A DNA stretch of 64,000 bases from Gallaecimonas mangrovi (lineage in GTDB: Bacteria > Pseudomonadota > Gammaproteobacteria > Enterobacterales > Gallaecimonadaceae): positions 3,603,501 through 3,667,500 of the forward strand of contig NZ_CP031416.1 of NCBI RefSeq assembly GCF_003367375.1, read 5' to 3'. Of the stretch, positions 52,763 to 60,725 are shown in pieces. The first letter of the stretch is position 1. The number at the start of each line of letters is the position of its first letter. Position numbers and translations under genes: made by a program. The notes beneath the pieces are model-generated. The model searched no databases and was not told where the DNA came from. It was given only the letters and a program-made list of their open reading frames with translations.

Positions 52763-54151
52763 TTAAACGCTAGCGCCGCTATCGACCACGGCAATCAGTT
52801 TTTGGTTAACAAATTCCTTAAGGCCAAGACCGGTTAATTCGCGGCCATAACCGGAGCGGCGAATACCGCCGAATGGCAAGTCAGCGCGGCTTTGGGTTGG
52901 ATGATTCACAAACACCATGCCGCTAGATACCTTGGCCGCCACTGCACTGCCCCGTTCGATATCTTCGGTGTAAACAGAGCCACCAAGGCCGTAGGGCGAG
53001 TCGTTGGCAATACGCACTGCGTCGTCTTCGTTGCGGGCGCGAAAGAACATCGCTGCCGGGCCAAAGAACTCTTGGTAATAGGCGGGGTTTTCCGAGGTTA
53101 CGTTACTGATAACCACCGGTTTAACGAAAGCGCCCTGGCTTGGCACCTCAATGCCGAGATCTTCAACCTTGGCCCCCTGCTGCTGCGCCGCTTCTATCTG
53201 CTGATAAAGGTTGTCGGCAGCCTCTTGAGATGACAGTGGTGACAAGGTTGTTGCCTCATCCATCGGGTCGCCCGCTTTAAGCTGCTGCGCCGCCTTTTGC
53301 TTGTACAGGGCCAGAAACGGGTCATAAACACTGTCGACCACAATAAAGCGTTTGGAGGCGGTACATACTTGCCCGGCATTACTGTTGCGGCCAGACACCG
53401 CAAGCTCTGCAGCCCGCTCCAGATCAGCGTCTTCAAGCACAATAAAGGCGTCACTGCCGCCAAGCTCCAAGGTGGATTTTTTTAAGGCTTCGCCCGCTTG
53501 AGCGGCCACTTTGGCACCCGCCGCTTCTGAACCGGTAAGGGCAACCCCTTGCACCCGTGGGTCGTTAATCAGGGTATGGATTTGCGCTTTGCTGGCATAA
53601 AGATTTTGAAAGCCGCCAAGGGGTAAGCCGGCATCCAGCAATAGCTGCTCAAAGGCGCCGGCGCACTGCGGCACAATAGAGGCGTGCTTAAGAATGACGC
53701 TGTTACCGATTGCAATTTGCGGCGCGGCAATACGGGCTACCTGATAAAAGGGGAAATTCCATGGCTCCACTGCCAGTACGGTGCCGATAGGCTCGTTAAC
53801 CACCTTGGCTTTAATGCCGTCTTCGCGCAGCACTTCTTGGCTACTGAGCTGTTGCTGGGCGTGCTCGGCGTAATACTCAAAAATATCAGCACAGATAGCC
53901 AGTTCGGCTTTGGCTTCACTAATGCGCTTGCCCATTTCCAGGGTAATAAGTTCAGCATAATGCTGGGCGCGCTCACGCAGCAGGTCGCAGGCTTTTTTTA
54001 GCACTTTGCTGCGCTCAGCGATGGGTGTTTCATGCCACGCATTAAAGGCGTTGTCGGCACTGGCAAGCGCCTTGCTAACCTCTTGGTCTGAGGCTTCAGG
54101 AAAGGTTTTCAGTTGCTCACCGGTATAAGGATTTGTCGTTGCATAGGCCAT
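52763..54151 (-). CDS. NAD(P)-dependent aldehyde dehydrogenase (succinate-semialdehyde type)
   Basis: The 462-residue protein has the same length and pattern as E. coli Sad/YneI: VEPWNFPFYQVAR, GSEAAGAKVAAQAG, catalytic Glu229 in LELGGSD, and nucleophile Cys263 in AGQVCTASKRF. It oxidises aldehydes to acids; succinate semialdehyde is the best-known substrate of this branch, but a role in clearing reactive aldehydes fits the neighbours. The start is ATG 54151 (MAYATTNPYTG) after aaggagc; the frame extends 39 codons upstream without conservation. Confidence 0.92.
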   Translation of the reverse strand: MAYATTNPYTGEQLKTFPEASDQEVSKALASADNAFNAWHETPIAERSKVLKKACDLLRERAQHYAELITLEMGKRISEAKAELAICADIFEYYAEHAQQQLSSQEVLREDGIKAKVVNEPIGTVLAVEPWNFPFYQVARIAAPQIAIGNSVILKHASIVPQCAGAFEQLLLDAGLPLGGFQNLYASKAQIHTLINDPRVQGVALTGSEAAGAKVAAQAGEALKKSTLELGGSDAFIVLEDADLERAAELAVSGRNSNAGQVCTASKRFIVVDSVYDPFLALYKQKAAQQLKAGDPMDEATTLSPLSSQEAADNLYQQIEAAQQQGAKVEDLGIEVPSQGAFVKPVVISNVTSENPAYYQEFFGPAAMFFRARNEDDAVRIANDSPYGLGGSVYTEDIERGSAVAAKVSSGMVFVNHPTQSRADLPFGGIRRSGYGRELTGLGLKEFVNQKLIAVVDSGASV

Positions 54152-54292
54152 AAATAGCTCCTTATGGGTGGATGAATATGCCCTATTCACCCTAAGGGGC
54201 TGGCCACAGATTTGAAGGATAGCGCCGGTATTGTTTATCTGCCGGTAAGAAAGGTGACTAAACAGCATGGCAATTCAGGGGGTATAACCCAT

Positions 54293-54323
54293 AAAAAAGC
54301 CGGCATTATTGCCGGCTTTTTTT
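54293..54323 (-). terminator. Terminator after the DUF1330 gene
   Basis: Stem aaaagccggc-attatt-gccggctttt is followed on the minus strand by T-rich sequence. Confidence 0.85.
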
Positions 54324-54336
54324 ATCGCGGCGAAGG

Positions 54337-54624
54337 CTAAACGCCTTCGGCCAACAGCACCCGGTAATCGCCACCTTTTAAGCGATGACGGCGGGCATCG
54401 GTATAAGCCGGGCTGTCGTACCAGGCGCGGGCGGCGGCCATATCTGGGAACTCCAGCACCACCACTCCCTCGGCCTCGGGGCCTTCCAGCGCCGTCACAT
54501 CGCCATAAAACACTAAGGGTTTGAGCGGGTGTTCGCCTCTGGCCGCGCTGGCTTTCTCGGCATAAATCGCCATTTCACTGGCGTCTTTTTCGGCGTCTTT
54601 GATGAAAATAACGTAAGCGCTCAC
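54337..54624 (-). CDS. DUF1330 family protein
   Basis: The 95-residue dimeric alpha/beta-barrel type protein contains MSAYVIFIKDAEKD, YGDVTALEGPEAEGVVVLEFPDMAAARAWYDSPAY and a final GDYRVLLAEGV, typical of DUF1330. Its biochemical role is unknown. Its ATG overlaps the stop of the preceding DJ-1 gene (ATGA at 54621-54624), so they are translationally coupled. Confidence 0.9.
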   Translation of the reverse strand: MSAYVIFIKDAEKDASEMAIYAEKASAARGEHPLKPLVFYGDVTALEGPEAEGVVVLEFPDMAAARAWYDSPAYTDARRHRLKGGDYRVLLAEGV

Positions 54625-55307
54625 TGACTTTTCTCCACCAGGGATAACAAGGCTTTGGCGGTATCTGCTGATGACGCCGGGTTTTGGCCAGTCACCAAAA
54701 TACCGTCTGTTAACACATACGGGGCCCAGTCATCACCTTTGCTGTATTGCCCGCCATTGGCTTTAAGCATGTCTTCCACCAAAAACGGTACCACATCGGT
54801 TAGGCCAACGGCCGCTTCTTCGGTATTGGAAAAACCTGTTACCGCTTTACCCTTCACTAATGGCTGGCCATCGGCCGCTTGGGTGTGGCGAAAAATACCG
54901 GGAGCGTGGCACACCGCTGCCAGCGGCCGACCGGCGGCCAGGGTTGCTTCAATCAGGGCAATGGAGTGCTTATCTTCGGCCAAGTCCCACAGCGGCCCAT
55001 GGCCACCCGGGTAAAACACCGCATCAAAGTCATCAACCTTTATGTCGCTTAATTTGACGGTACTGGCCAGGGCGGCCTTGGCTTGAGTGTCGTTTTGAAA
55101 ACGGCGGGTGTCGTCGGTTTGCGCGTCGGCGTCGTCACTTTTGGGGTCTAGCGGCGGTTGGCCACCTTTGGGAGACGCCAGGGTGATATTGGCACCGGCA
55201 TCTTTAAATACATAATAAGGGGCAGCCAGTTCTTCTAGCCAAAAGCCGGTTTTATGGCCGGTGTCGCCCAGTTGGTCGTGAGAGGTTAATACCATTAATA
55301 CGTTCAT
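54621..55307 (-). CDS. DJ-1/PfpI-family protein, paralogue B
   Basis: The 228-residue protein is collinear with paralogue A at 52032: start NVLMVLTSHDQLGDTG, FYPGGHGPLWDLAEDKHSIALIE, and catalytic Cys133 in AAVCHAPG (Ala replaces Gly after His). A glyoxalase III-like or protein-repair role against methylglyoxal is suggested by family and by the neighbouring oxidoreductase. The ATG at 55307 follows GGA. It lies between the oxidoreductase (gap 10 bases) and DUF1330 (4-base overlap) in one operon. Confidence 0.9.
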   Translation of the reverse strand: MNVLMVLTSHDQLGDTGHKTGFWLEELAAPYYVFKDAGANITLASPKGGQPPLDPKSDDADAQTDDTRRFQNDTQAKAALASTVKLSDIKVDDFDAVFYPGGHGPLWDLAEDKHSIALIEATLAAGRPLAAVCHAPGIFRHTQAADGQPLVKGKAVTGFSNTEEAAVGLTDVVPFLVEDMLKANGGQYSKGDDWAPYVLTDGILVTGQNPASSADTAKALLSLVEKSQ

Positions 55308-55317
55308 CTTTACTTCC

Positions 55318-56355
55318 TTACTGGTCGTTGCCGACACGGATAACAAGCTTGCCGAAATAGTGGCCTTTTAATAGCCCATTCAAAGCATCGGGCGCGGTTT
55401 CAAGACCGTCTTGAATGTGTTCCCGGTAGTGAATTTGCCCACTCCCAAGCCACTGGCTCATGTCTTGATAGAACTCACCGAAGCGATGGCCGTAGTCATC
55501 AAAAATGATGAAGCCGCGCATGGTGATACGTTTTTTCAAAATGGTGCTCACCAGCAGTGGCAGGCGGTCGGGGCCATCGGGCAATGCCGTGGCGTTGTAT
55601 TGCGCCACCACACCGCAAACCGGCACCCGCGCACCGGTGTTAAGCAGTGGCAACACCGCATCAAACACCTTGCCGCCAACGTTTTCATAGTAAACATCAA
55701 TGCCGTTGCCACAGGCGGCTGCCAATTGCTCGGCAAAATCAGGCGCTTTATGGTCAATGCAGTGATCAAAGCCTAGGTTTTCAACAGCATAGCGGCACTT
55801 CTCGGCGCCACCGGCCACACCAACCACCTTTAGGCCCTTAAGCTTGCCAATTTGGCCAACGGTTGCCCCCACCGGGCCAGTGGCGGCAGCAACCACCAAG
55901 GTTTCCCCCGCTTGTGGCTTGCCGATATCTAAAAGGCCCATGTAAGCGGTAAAGCCGGGCATACCCAACACGCCTAACGCGTAAGAAGGGTGCGAAGGGG
56001 CGCTGCCCAGGTTGGTGAGGCCGCTACCGTCTGACAGCGCGTAGTCTTGCCAGCCGTGGTAGCTCAGCACCCAGTCACCAACCTTAAAGTCGGGGTGTTT
56101 TGAGGCCATAACCCGGCTTACCGTGCCGCCCACCATTACCTCACCAATGGCCACCGGCGGGGCGTAAGAGGGCGCGTCGCTCATGCGCCCGCGCATGTAA
56201 GGGTCTAAAGACAAATAAACTGTGCGCAGCAACAACTCGCCGTCATTGACCTTGGGAATAGCCGTTTCTTCCAAGCGAAAGTTATCTCTAGAGGGCTCGC
56301 CATGGGGGCGAGACGCCAGCAGCCACTTGCGGTTTACGGTGTTCGATTGCGCCAT
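55318..56355 (-). CDS. NADP-dependent MDR oxidoreductase (CurA/leukotriene B4 dehydrogenase-like)
   Basis: The 345-residue medium-chain reductase lacks zinc ligands. It has VYLSLDPYMRGRMSD, ETLVVAAATGPVGATVGQIGKLKG (nucleotide-binding loop), YYENVGGKVFDAVLPLL and the C-terminal ITMRGFIIFD. The family reduces the activated double bond of alpha,beta-unsaturated ketones and aldehydes with NADPH. AAGGAG precedes ATG 56355. It is the first gene of the operon with DJ-1 B and DUF1330, directly downstream of a palindromic TetR-type operator. Confidence 0.92.
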   Translation of the reverse strand: MAQSNTVNRKWLLASRPHGEPSRDNFRLEETAIPKVNDGELLLRTVYLSLDPYMRGRMSDAPSYAPPVAIGEVMVGGTVSRVMASKHPDFKVGDWVLSYHGWQDYALSDGSGLTNLGSAPSHPSYALGVLGMPGFTAYMGLLDIGKPQAGETLVVAAATGPVGATVGQIGKLKGLKVVGVAGGAEKCRYAVENLGFDHCIDHKAPDFAEQLAAACGNGIDVYYENVGGKVFDAVLPLLNTGARVPVCGVVAQYNATALPDGPDRLPLLVSTILKKRITMRGFIIFDDYGHRFGEFYQDMSQWLGSGQIHYREHIQDGLETAPDALNGLLKGHYFGKLVIRVGNDQ

Positions 56356-56389
56356 GGTGTTCTCCTTGGTCGGTATACATGCAGACAAT

Positions 56390-56404
56390 TAGACCAGTCG
56401 TCTA
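56390..56404. promoter_or_regulatory. TetR-type operator, copy 1
   Basis: Inverted repeat TAGAC-cagtc-GTCTA lies 35 bases before the oxidoreductase start. It is the same palindrome as at 57062-57080 with only spacer changes, so both sites should bind the TetR protein encoded between them. Confidence 0.8.
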
Positions 56405-56445
56405 GTTGCAGTGTAAATAAAAGGGCCGCTCTGCAGCCCTGCTGT

Positions 56446-57042
56446 TTAATCTTCGCTCATTAGCCTTTTGGTGGCGGCCAAGGCAGATTCCAACGGCGCC
56501 TTGGTTTGGGTGACTTTCGCCAGCATGCTGGCGCCAAGCCACATCTGATACAAGGCGCTTGCCAGCTCCTCGGGAGCCACCGTCTTACTGATGTCGCCTT
56601 GTGATTGCGCCAAGGCAATCTCGCCGGTCAACCTTGCCAGTAATTGCGCTGTGCCTTGCTCTAAGACCTGGCGCATATCTTCTGAAAGGTCGCTCACTTC
56701 AGCGCCCAGCTTCACCACCAAGCAGCGACTGTGCAGATCGCTACCAGCCTGGGTGTCTACCCAGCGCTGCCAGTAATCCATTAACCTTGAAACCGCCGTG
56801 CCATTGGGATTGCTCAGCAGCTCATTAAGCCCGGCCATGTAATGGCTGAAATAACGCTCAAGCAGCGCCACACCAAAGGCTTCCTTGGAGGCAAAATAGT
56901 GGTAGAACGAACCCTTGGGCACATCGGCGGCCTTTAACAGTTCATTCAAGCCAACAGCGGAAAAGCCGCGCTGCCCCATGATGCCTTGAGCGGTATCGAG
57001 GATATGGGCTTTTACGTCACGTTCGGAATGGGCCATGTTCAT
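56446..57042 (-). CDS. TetR-family regulator of the electrophile island
   Basis: The 198-residue protein has an N-terminal helix-turn-helix (HILDTAQGIMGQRGFSAVGLN, KAADVPKGSFYHYFASKEAF) and a C-terminal domain of the TetR_C type used by NemR/YxaF-like proteins. NemR senses electrophiles through cysteine chemistry; one Cys is visible here in LHSRCLVVKL. I chose ATG 57042; GTG 57063 would overlap the operator. It lies upstream of the oxidoreductase operon on the same strand, with matching palindromes before each unit, implying autoregulation plus control of the operon. Confidence 0.88.
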   Translation of the reverse strand: MNMAHSERDVKAHILDTAQGIMGQRGFSAVGLNELLKAADVPKGSFYHYFASKEAFGVALLERYFSHYMAGLNELLSNPNGTAVSRLMDYWQRWVDTQAGSDLHSRCLVVKLGAEVSDLSEDMRQVLEQGTAQLLARLTGEIALAQSQGDISKTVAPEELASALYQMWLGASMLAKVTQTKAPLESALAATKRLMSED

Positions 57043-57061
57043 GGCGCTATTGTAAACAGCC

Positions 57062-57080
57062 ACTAGACCAATCGTCTAGT
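57062..57080. promoter_or_regulatory. TetR-type operator, copy 2
   Basis: Perfect palindrome ACTAGAC-caatc-GTCTAGT lies directly upstream of the tetR gene. The shared TAGAC-n5-GTCTA core with 56390-56404 marks a common regulon. Confidence 0.85.
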
Positions 57081-57145
57081 CCTGATTTTAAGGTAATAAA
57101 CAATCAGTCTAATGGGTATTCAAAAGAAGCCCTTGTGGGCCCCTT

Positions 57146-57628
57146 TTAGGCTCTATCAGCTTGTTGCTGGCTAAGGGCTTCGTCCTTTTCGTTACTGAGG
57201 TAAATAAACCACAGTGCGATAGCCAAGCAGATAGCGGCCAGCAAACGGTTTAAGGAAAAGGGAATGGCGTCATTGTGCAGCCAGCCAAAAGTATCAATCA
57301 GAATCGACATGGCAAGTTGGCCCAAAATAACCGCCACCGTGGCAACAGCGGTGCCGATACGCTGCACCGCAAACACCATGGTCAGCACGTATATCAGCCC
57401 TAAAAACGACCCGGTAAGCTGCCACTTAGGCACATCAAATAGTGTTACCGAGTGGGCCGGTTCAAAGAATAGTACCAACAGGCCGCTAACCACGGTGCCC
57501 ACCAAGAATGTCAAAAAAGTGGTACGCAATAGCCCTTGGCTTTGGGCCAAGCCGCCGTTCACTGCGGCCTGAATACTGAGCAAGGCACCGCCGACAATGC
57601 TTAATAAAATCATCACTAACAGCAGCAT
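57146..57628 (-). CDS. YdcZ/DMT-family membrane protein (DUF606)
   Basis: The 160-residue protein has five predicted helices: LSIVGGALLSIQAAVNGGLA at the start, then TFLVGTVVSGLLVLFFEPAH and GTAVATVAVILGQLAMSILIDTFG. This is a half-size drug/metabolite transporter. Such genes often occur in pairs whose products combine. Its ATG shares a base with the stop of the upstream paralogue (TAATG), so translation is coupled, and GGAGG precedes it. The transported compound is unknown. Confidence 0.85.
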   Translation of the reverse strand: MLLLVMILLSIVGGALLSIQAAVNGGLAQSQGLLRTTFLTFLVGTVVSGLLVLFFEPAHSVTLFDVPKWQLTGSFLGLIYVLTMVFAVQRIGTAVATVAVILGQLAMSILIDTFGWLHNDAIPFSLNRLLAAICLAIALWFIYLSNEKDEALSQQQADRA

Positions 57629-58064
57629 TATTTACCTCCGGCAATCAACATAAGGGCGGCCGCTACAAAAACCAGCGCCACCAGGCGGTAGCGATTAATG
57701 GGTCTTTTGCTGGCACCGAACAGGCCAAAGTGGTCAATCAAAACACTTTTGGCCACTTGCCCGGTGAGGATGCCGGTCATGGTAAGGGCAACACCGATCA
57801 CCGGCGTAACCAGGGTTAAAATAACCACGTAGCCCGGCCCTAATATGCCCCCCGTCAGCTGCCAGGCCGGGGCTTTGCTCAGCGCCGGCGTGTCCGCTTT
57901 TCCCCACAGCAATACCATTAAAAACGACAACGCCGCTTCTACCGCAAACAAGCAGAAAGTGGCCCAGTAATGGCCAACTTGTTCGCCCAGGGGCCCAAAA
58001 TGCCAGCCTCAACCGACAACCCCATGCCAGCGATGATCACCAGCACAATCGATAACAGTTTCAT
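57628..58064 (-). pseudogene. Frameshifted YdcZ/DMT-family membrane protein
   Basis: From ATG 58064 the minus strand reads MKLLSIVLVIIAGMGLSVEAGILGP, a good family start. The frame then breaks at the C4 run (plus-strand GGGG at 57990-57993). With one added C the protein continues LGEQVGHYWATFCLFAVEAALSFL and reads to the normal end AALMLIAGGK at 57628, for 145 residues. The break is therefore a single-base deletion in a short homopolymer. It may be a real loss, a phase-variable switch, or a sequencing error. The intact partner gene follows with coupled translation. Confidence 0.85.
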
Positions 58065-58152
58065 TGTTGTTGCTAGCCATTTAGCAAAAATAAGGGGGCT
58101 AGTTTAAAGACTGATGATTTTGCTAAAAACAGGAAGGTAAGCATAATTGCTG

Positions 58153-58165
58153 TGCAAATATTGCA
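58153..58165. promoter_or_regulatory. Candidate LysR box
   Basis: TGCAA-ata-TTGCA is a perfect palindrome of the T-N11-A type bound by LysR regulators. It sits in the divergent promoter between the transporter pair and the LysR gene. Confidence 0.6.
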
Positions 58166-58180
58166 TAAAAAGCAGGGGTT

Positions 58181-59140
58181 ATGACCGTTAATACCAAAGC
58201 CATGCAGCTCTATGTTGCCACTCTTGAGCTGGGCAATTTTTCAGAAGTTGCCCGCCGTGAAGGCGTATCACCGTCGTCGGTGTCTCGCATCGTGCAGCAA
58301 TTAGAAACGGAGCTGGGCACCCAGCTTTTGTATCGCAACACCCGGGCGGTTGAAGCAACCGAGGCGGGCAAACTTTATGCGCAAGCCTTTCGGCAGATGC
58401 TAGCCACCCTCGATGAAACCCAGCAGCGGTTACTGGAACGGGAAGCAGAGCCAGGCGGCCTGGTGCGCATTAATGCGCCGGTAGCTTTTGGTAATAAACA
58501 CATAGTGCCTTGGCTGCCAGCACTTTACCGCCGCTACCCGGCCCTGCAAGTGGAGTTGGTGCAAACCGATGATTTCATCAACCCAATGACCGATGCGGCA
58601 GATTTGTTATTTCGCATCGGCCCGCTGCAAGACTCCGGGCTGCACATGCGCCTTATCGACCGGCCACAATATAGCTTTGCGGCTAGCACCGATTACCTAA
58701 GCCGATACGCAGCGCCACAAACACCAGAGCAACTCTACAACCACAACTGCCTGGTTTATAAAGGGAAGATGGGCCTACAAAAGGCCTATTTTAGCCGCCC
58801 GGGCCAACCGGTTGAGATGCACAGTTTTAGTGGCAGTTTGCGGTCCAACAACGCTGATACCTTGGTGCAAGCCGCTTTAGATGGTTTGGGTATTGTGATG
58901 ATGCCCGACTGGCAGATTGGCAGCTATATCAACCAAGGGCACTTAATACCGTTACTGACTGACCACCACATTGCCCCCCTTCAGCAGCAGCAAGTGATTG
59001 CCATGCTCTACCCTAAAACCCGCTATTTACCGGCGGCGATTAGGGCAGTGATTGATTTTTTTGCCGAAAAGTATGGCGAGCCGCCCTACTGGAAATTTGC
59101 CGGCCAAACGCTAATGAGCGGCGACCTAGCATCGCGCTAA
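58181..59140 (+). CDS. LysR-family transcriptional regulator
   Basis: The 319-residue protein has an N-terminal LysR winged helix (MQLYVATLELGNFSEVARREGVSPSSVSRIVQQLETELG) and a C-terminal periplasmic-binding-like sensor (GLVRINAPVAFG, DAADLLFRIGPLQDSGLHM, AALDGLGIVMMPDW). It is of the DsdC/AaeR-like group typical of regulators beside transporters. It is divergent from the YdcZ-type pair, which it likely controls. The last 15 bases overlap the convergent mocA-like gene. Confidence 0.9.
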   Translation: MTVNTKAMQLYVATLELGNFSEVARREGVSPSSVSRIVQQLETELGTQLLYRNTRAVEATEAGKLYAQAFRQMLATLDETQQRLLEREAEPGGLVRINAPVAFGNKHIVPWLPALYRRYPALQVELVQTDDFINPMTDAADLLFRIGPLQDSGLHMRLIDRPQYSFAASTDYLSRYAAPQTPEQLYNHNCLVYKGKMGLQKAYFSRPGQPVEMHSFSGSLRSNNADTLVQAALDGLGIVMMPDWQIGSYINQGHLIPLLTDHHIAPLQQQQVIAMLYPKTRYLPAAIRAVIDFFAEKYGEPPYWKFAGQTLMSGDLASR

Positions 59141-59707
59141 TGCTTGTTGTAAATCCTCTTGGCTGTCGATATCCACGCTTGCATTAGCAAGCGAAACCGC
59201 AATAACCGACTGCCGGTTTTGCTGCAATAGTTCACGGGCACCGCCGGTGCTGGATAACGCACAAAGCGCCGGGAAAAAAGTGGCGGGGAAGATAGCGGGC
59301 ACCCCAAGCTGTGGCGGGTGTTCAGTGGCAACCGGATGCACACCGTCAAAGGCGGCAAGCAACTGGCCGTAATCCTCAGCCGTCAGGGCAACCTGGTCAC
59401 AAAGGCCAATCATAACCCCGTGGTACCGTCCGTCTTCGGTAAGGGCCTTTACCCCTACCGCAATAGAGCTGCCCATCCCTAAAGACCAGTTGCCGTTAAA
59501 AACCACCGGCACCTCGCGGGCAACAGAGGCAGCAATGTCGTTATAAAAGGCGCCCAGCACCACCAGCGGCGGCGCGCCTAATGCTTGTTGCATGCGGTCA
59601 ATGGCGCGATTTAGCAGGGTTTGGCCAGCGACTTGCGCCAGTTGTTTACGGCCGCCAAAGCGGCGACTAACACCAGCGGCCAAGATTAAACCTGCTACGT
59701 CAGCCAC
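59126..59707 (-). CDS. MocA/MobA-like molybdopterin nucleotidyltransferase
   Basis: The 193-residue protein starts at GTG 59707 with VADVAGLILAAGVSRRFGGRKQLA, the nucleotide-binding loop LAAGxSxRFGxxK. It continues with GMGSSIAVGVKAL and GVMIGLCDQVALTAEDY, typical of molybdenum-cofactor cytidylyltransferases. It should add CMP to the cofactor used by xanthine-dehydrogenase-family enzymes, matching the hydroxylase upstream in the same operon. One base separates it from the xdhC stop. The frame is open a further 59 codons upstream, but that part is xdhC in another frame. Confidence 0.88.
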   Translation of the reverse strand: MADVAGLILAAGVSRRFGGRKQLAQVAGQTLLNRAIDRMQQALGAPPLVVLGAFYNDIAASVAREVPVVFNGNWSLGMGSSIAVGVKALTEDGRYHGVMIGLCDQVALTAEDYGQLLAAFDGVHPVATEHPPQLGVPAIFPATFFPALCALSSTGGARELLQQNRQSVIAVSLANASVDIDSQEDLQQALARC

Positions 59708-59708
59708 C

Positions 59709-60674
59709 TCAGCCCCCCGCTTTAAAAAGGGCCGCGTGAATGCCCGACAGAATTGAAAGGGCGATGCTTTCTGGCAGCTGGCCACCAATATCAAGTCCCG
59801 CCGGGCTCGATACCACAAACGGCAGCTCCGATGCCTGCAAGCCGGCGTGCTCCAGCACCTTGGCAAAGCGGTGGCGCGGGCCAAGAGCGGCTAAATAACG
59901 AATGGCCGTTTGGGGCAGTAATGCCAGTGCATTACCGTCGATGGCAATGCTGTGCGCCATCAACACCACTGCATCCACTTTTTGCTCGGTGATATAGCGA
60001 ACAGCGGTGTTGTCCAATTGCCGCAATAACTTCACCTCGGCAGGAAAGTGCTCAGGGCGGCCGTTGGCAGGGCGCGGATCTAACAGCGACACCGCCCAGC
60101 CCATGTCGACCGCTAACCGTGCCAGCGGCCTAGCATCAATGCCGCCGCCCACCAGTAAAACATGGGGTTCAGGAGTGATAGGGGTAATCAGCCAGTCGCC
60201 ATCGGCGCGCGTTTCAAGCCAGGCGGCCCCCTGGCGGGCATTGCTGCCTGCGATAAATTCGCCAACATTTGCCGCCATTTTCTGGCAATAAAAACCACTT
60301 TGCCGTTGGCCAAGGGCTTGGCGCACGGCCTCCAAGCCTAGGTCGTTATCCGCCAGCAACGGCTGCAACATAATGTGCACCTTGCCCCCACAGCCAATTC
60401 CCAGCTGAAAAGACAAGTCGTCCTCGTCACTGCCGTCATACACCCATGTTGTGGCTTGGCCACTTAGCATCACCTTGCGGGCTTTAACAACAATGTCGGC
60501 TTCCAGGCAGCCACCACTGAGTAATCCAAAGTGCTCACCCTGGCCATTTATCAGCATCATGGCGCCTGCCTTTCGATAGGCGGAGCCCTCGGTTTTAAAC
60601 ACCGTACCAAGTACCCAATCTTGGCTTTTTTGGCGGTGCCAAGCGGCGAGCAGCGCTGATAACTGGTTAGTCAT
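59709..60674 (-). CDS. XdhC/CoxI-family molybdoenzyme maturation protein
   Basis: The 321-residue protein has an N-terminal XdhC domain (GSAYRKAGAMMLINGQGEHFGLLSGGCLEADIV, LGIGCGGKVHI) and a C-terminal Rossmann domain (HVLLVGGGIDARPLARLAVDMGW, FVVSSPAGLDIGGQLPESIALSI). XdhC binds the molybdenum cofactor, helps sulfurate it, and inserts it into the hydroxylase. It lies 51 bases after the cytochrome gene and one base before the mocA-like gene. Confidence 0.92.
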   Translation of the reverse strand: MTNQLSALLAAWHRQKSQDWVLGTVFKTEGSAYRKAGAMMLINGQGEHFGLLSGGCLEADIVVKARKVMLSGQATTWVYDGSDEDDLSFQLGIGCGGKVHIMLQPLLADNDLGLEAVRQALGQRQSGFYCQKMAANVGEFIAGSNARQGAAWLETRADGDWLITPITPEPHVLLVGGGIDARPLARLAVDMGWAVSLLDPRPANGRPEHFPAEVKLLRQLDNTAVRYITEQKVDAVVLMAHSIAIDGNALALLPQTAIRYLAALGPRHRFAKVLEHAGLQASELPFVVSSPAGLDIGGQLPESIALSILSGIHAALFKAGG

Positions 60675-60725
60675 CCCTGACCTCGGCGAGCCGCTTGCGC
60701 ATTATCAGCATGATTGTGTTCATCA

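Noticed and set aside
57734-58012. 92-codon minus-strand frame in the transporter pseudogene.
   Set aside because: It is an out-of-frame reading; the true protein is recovered by one base insertion in the other frames.
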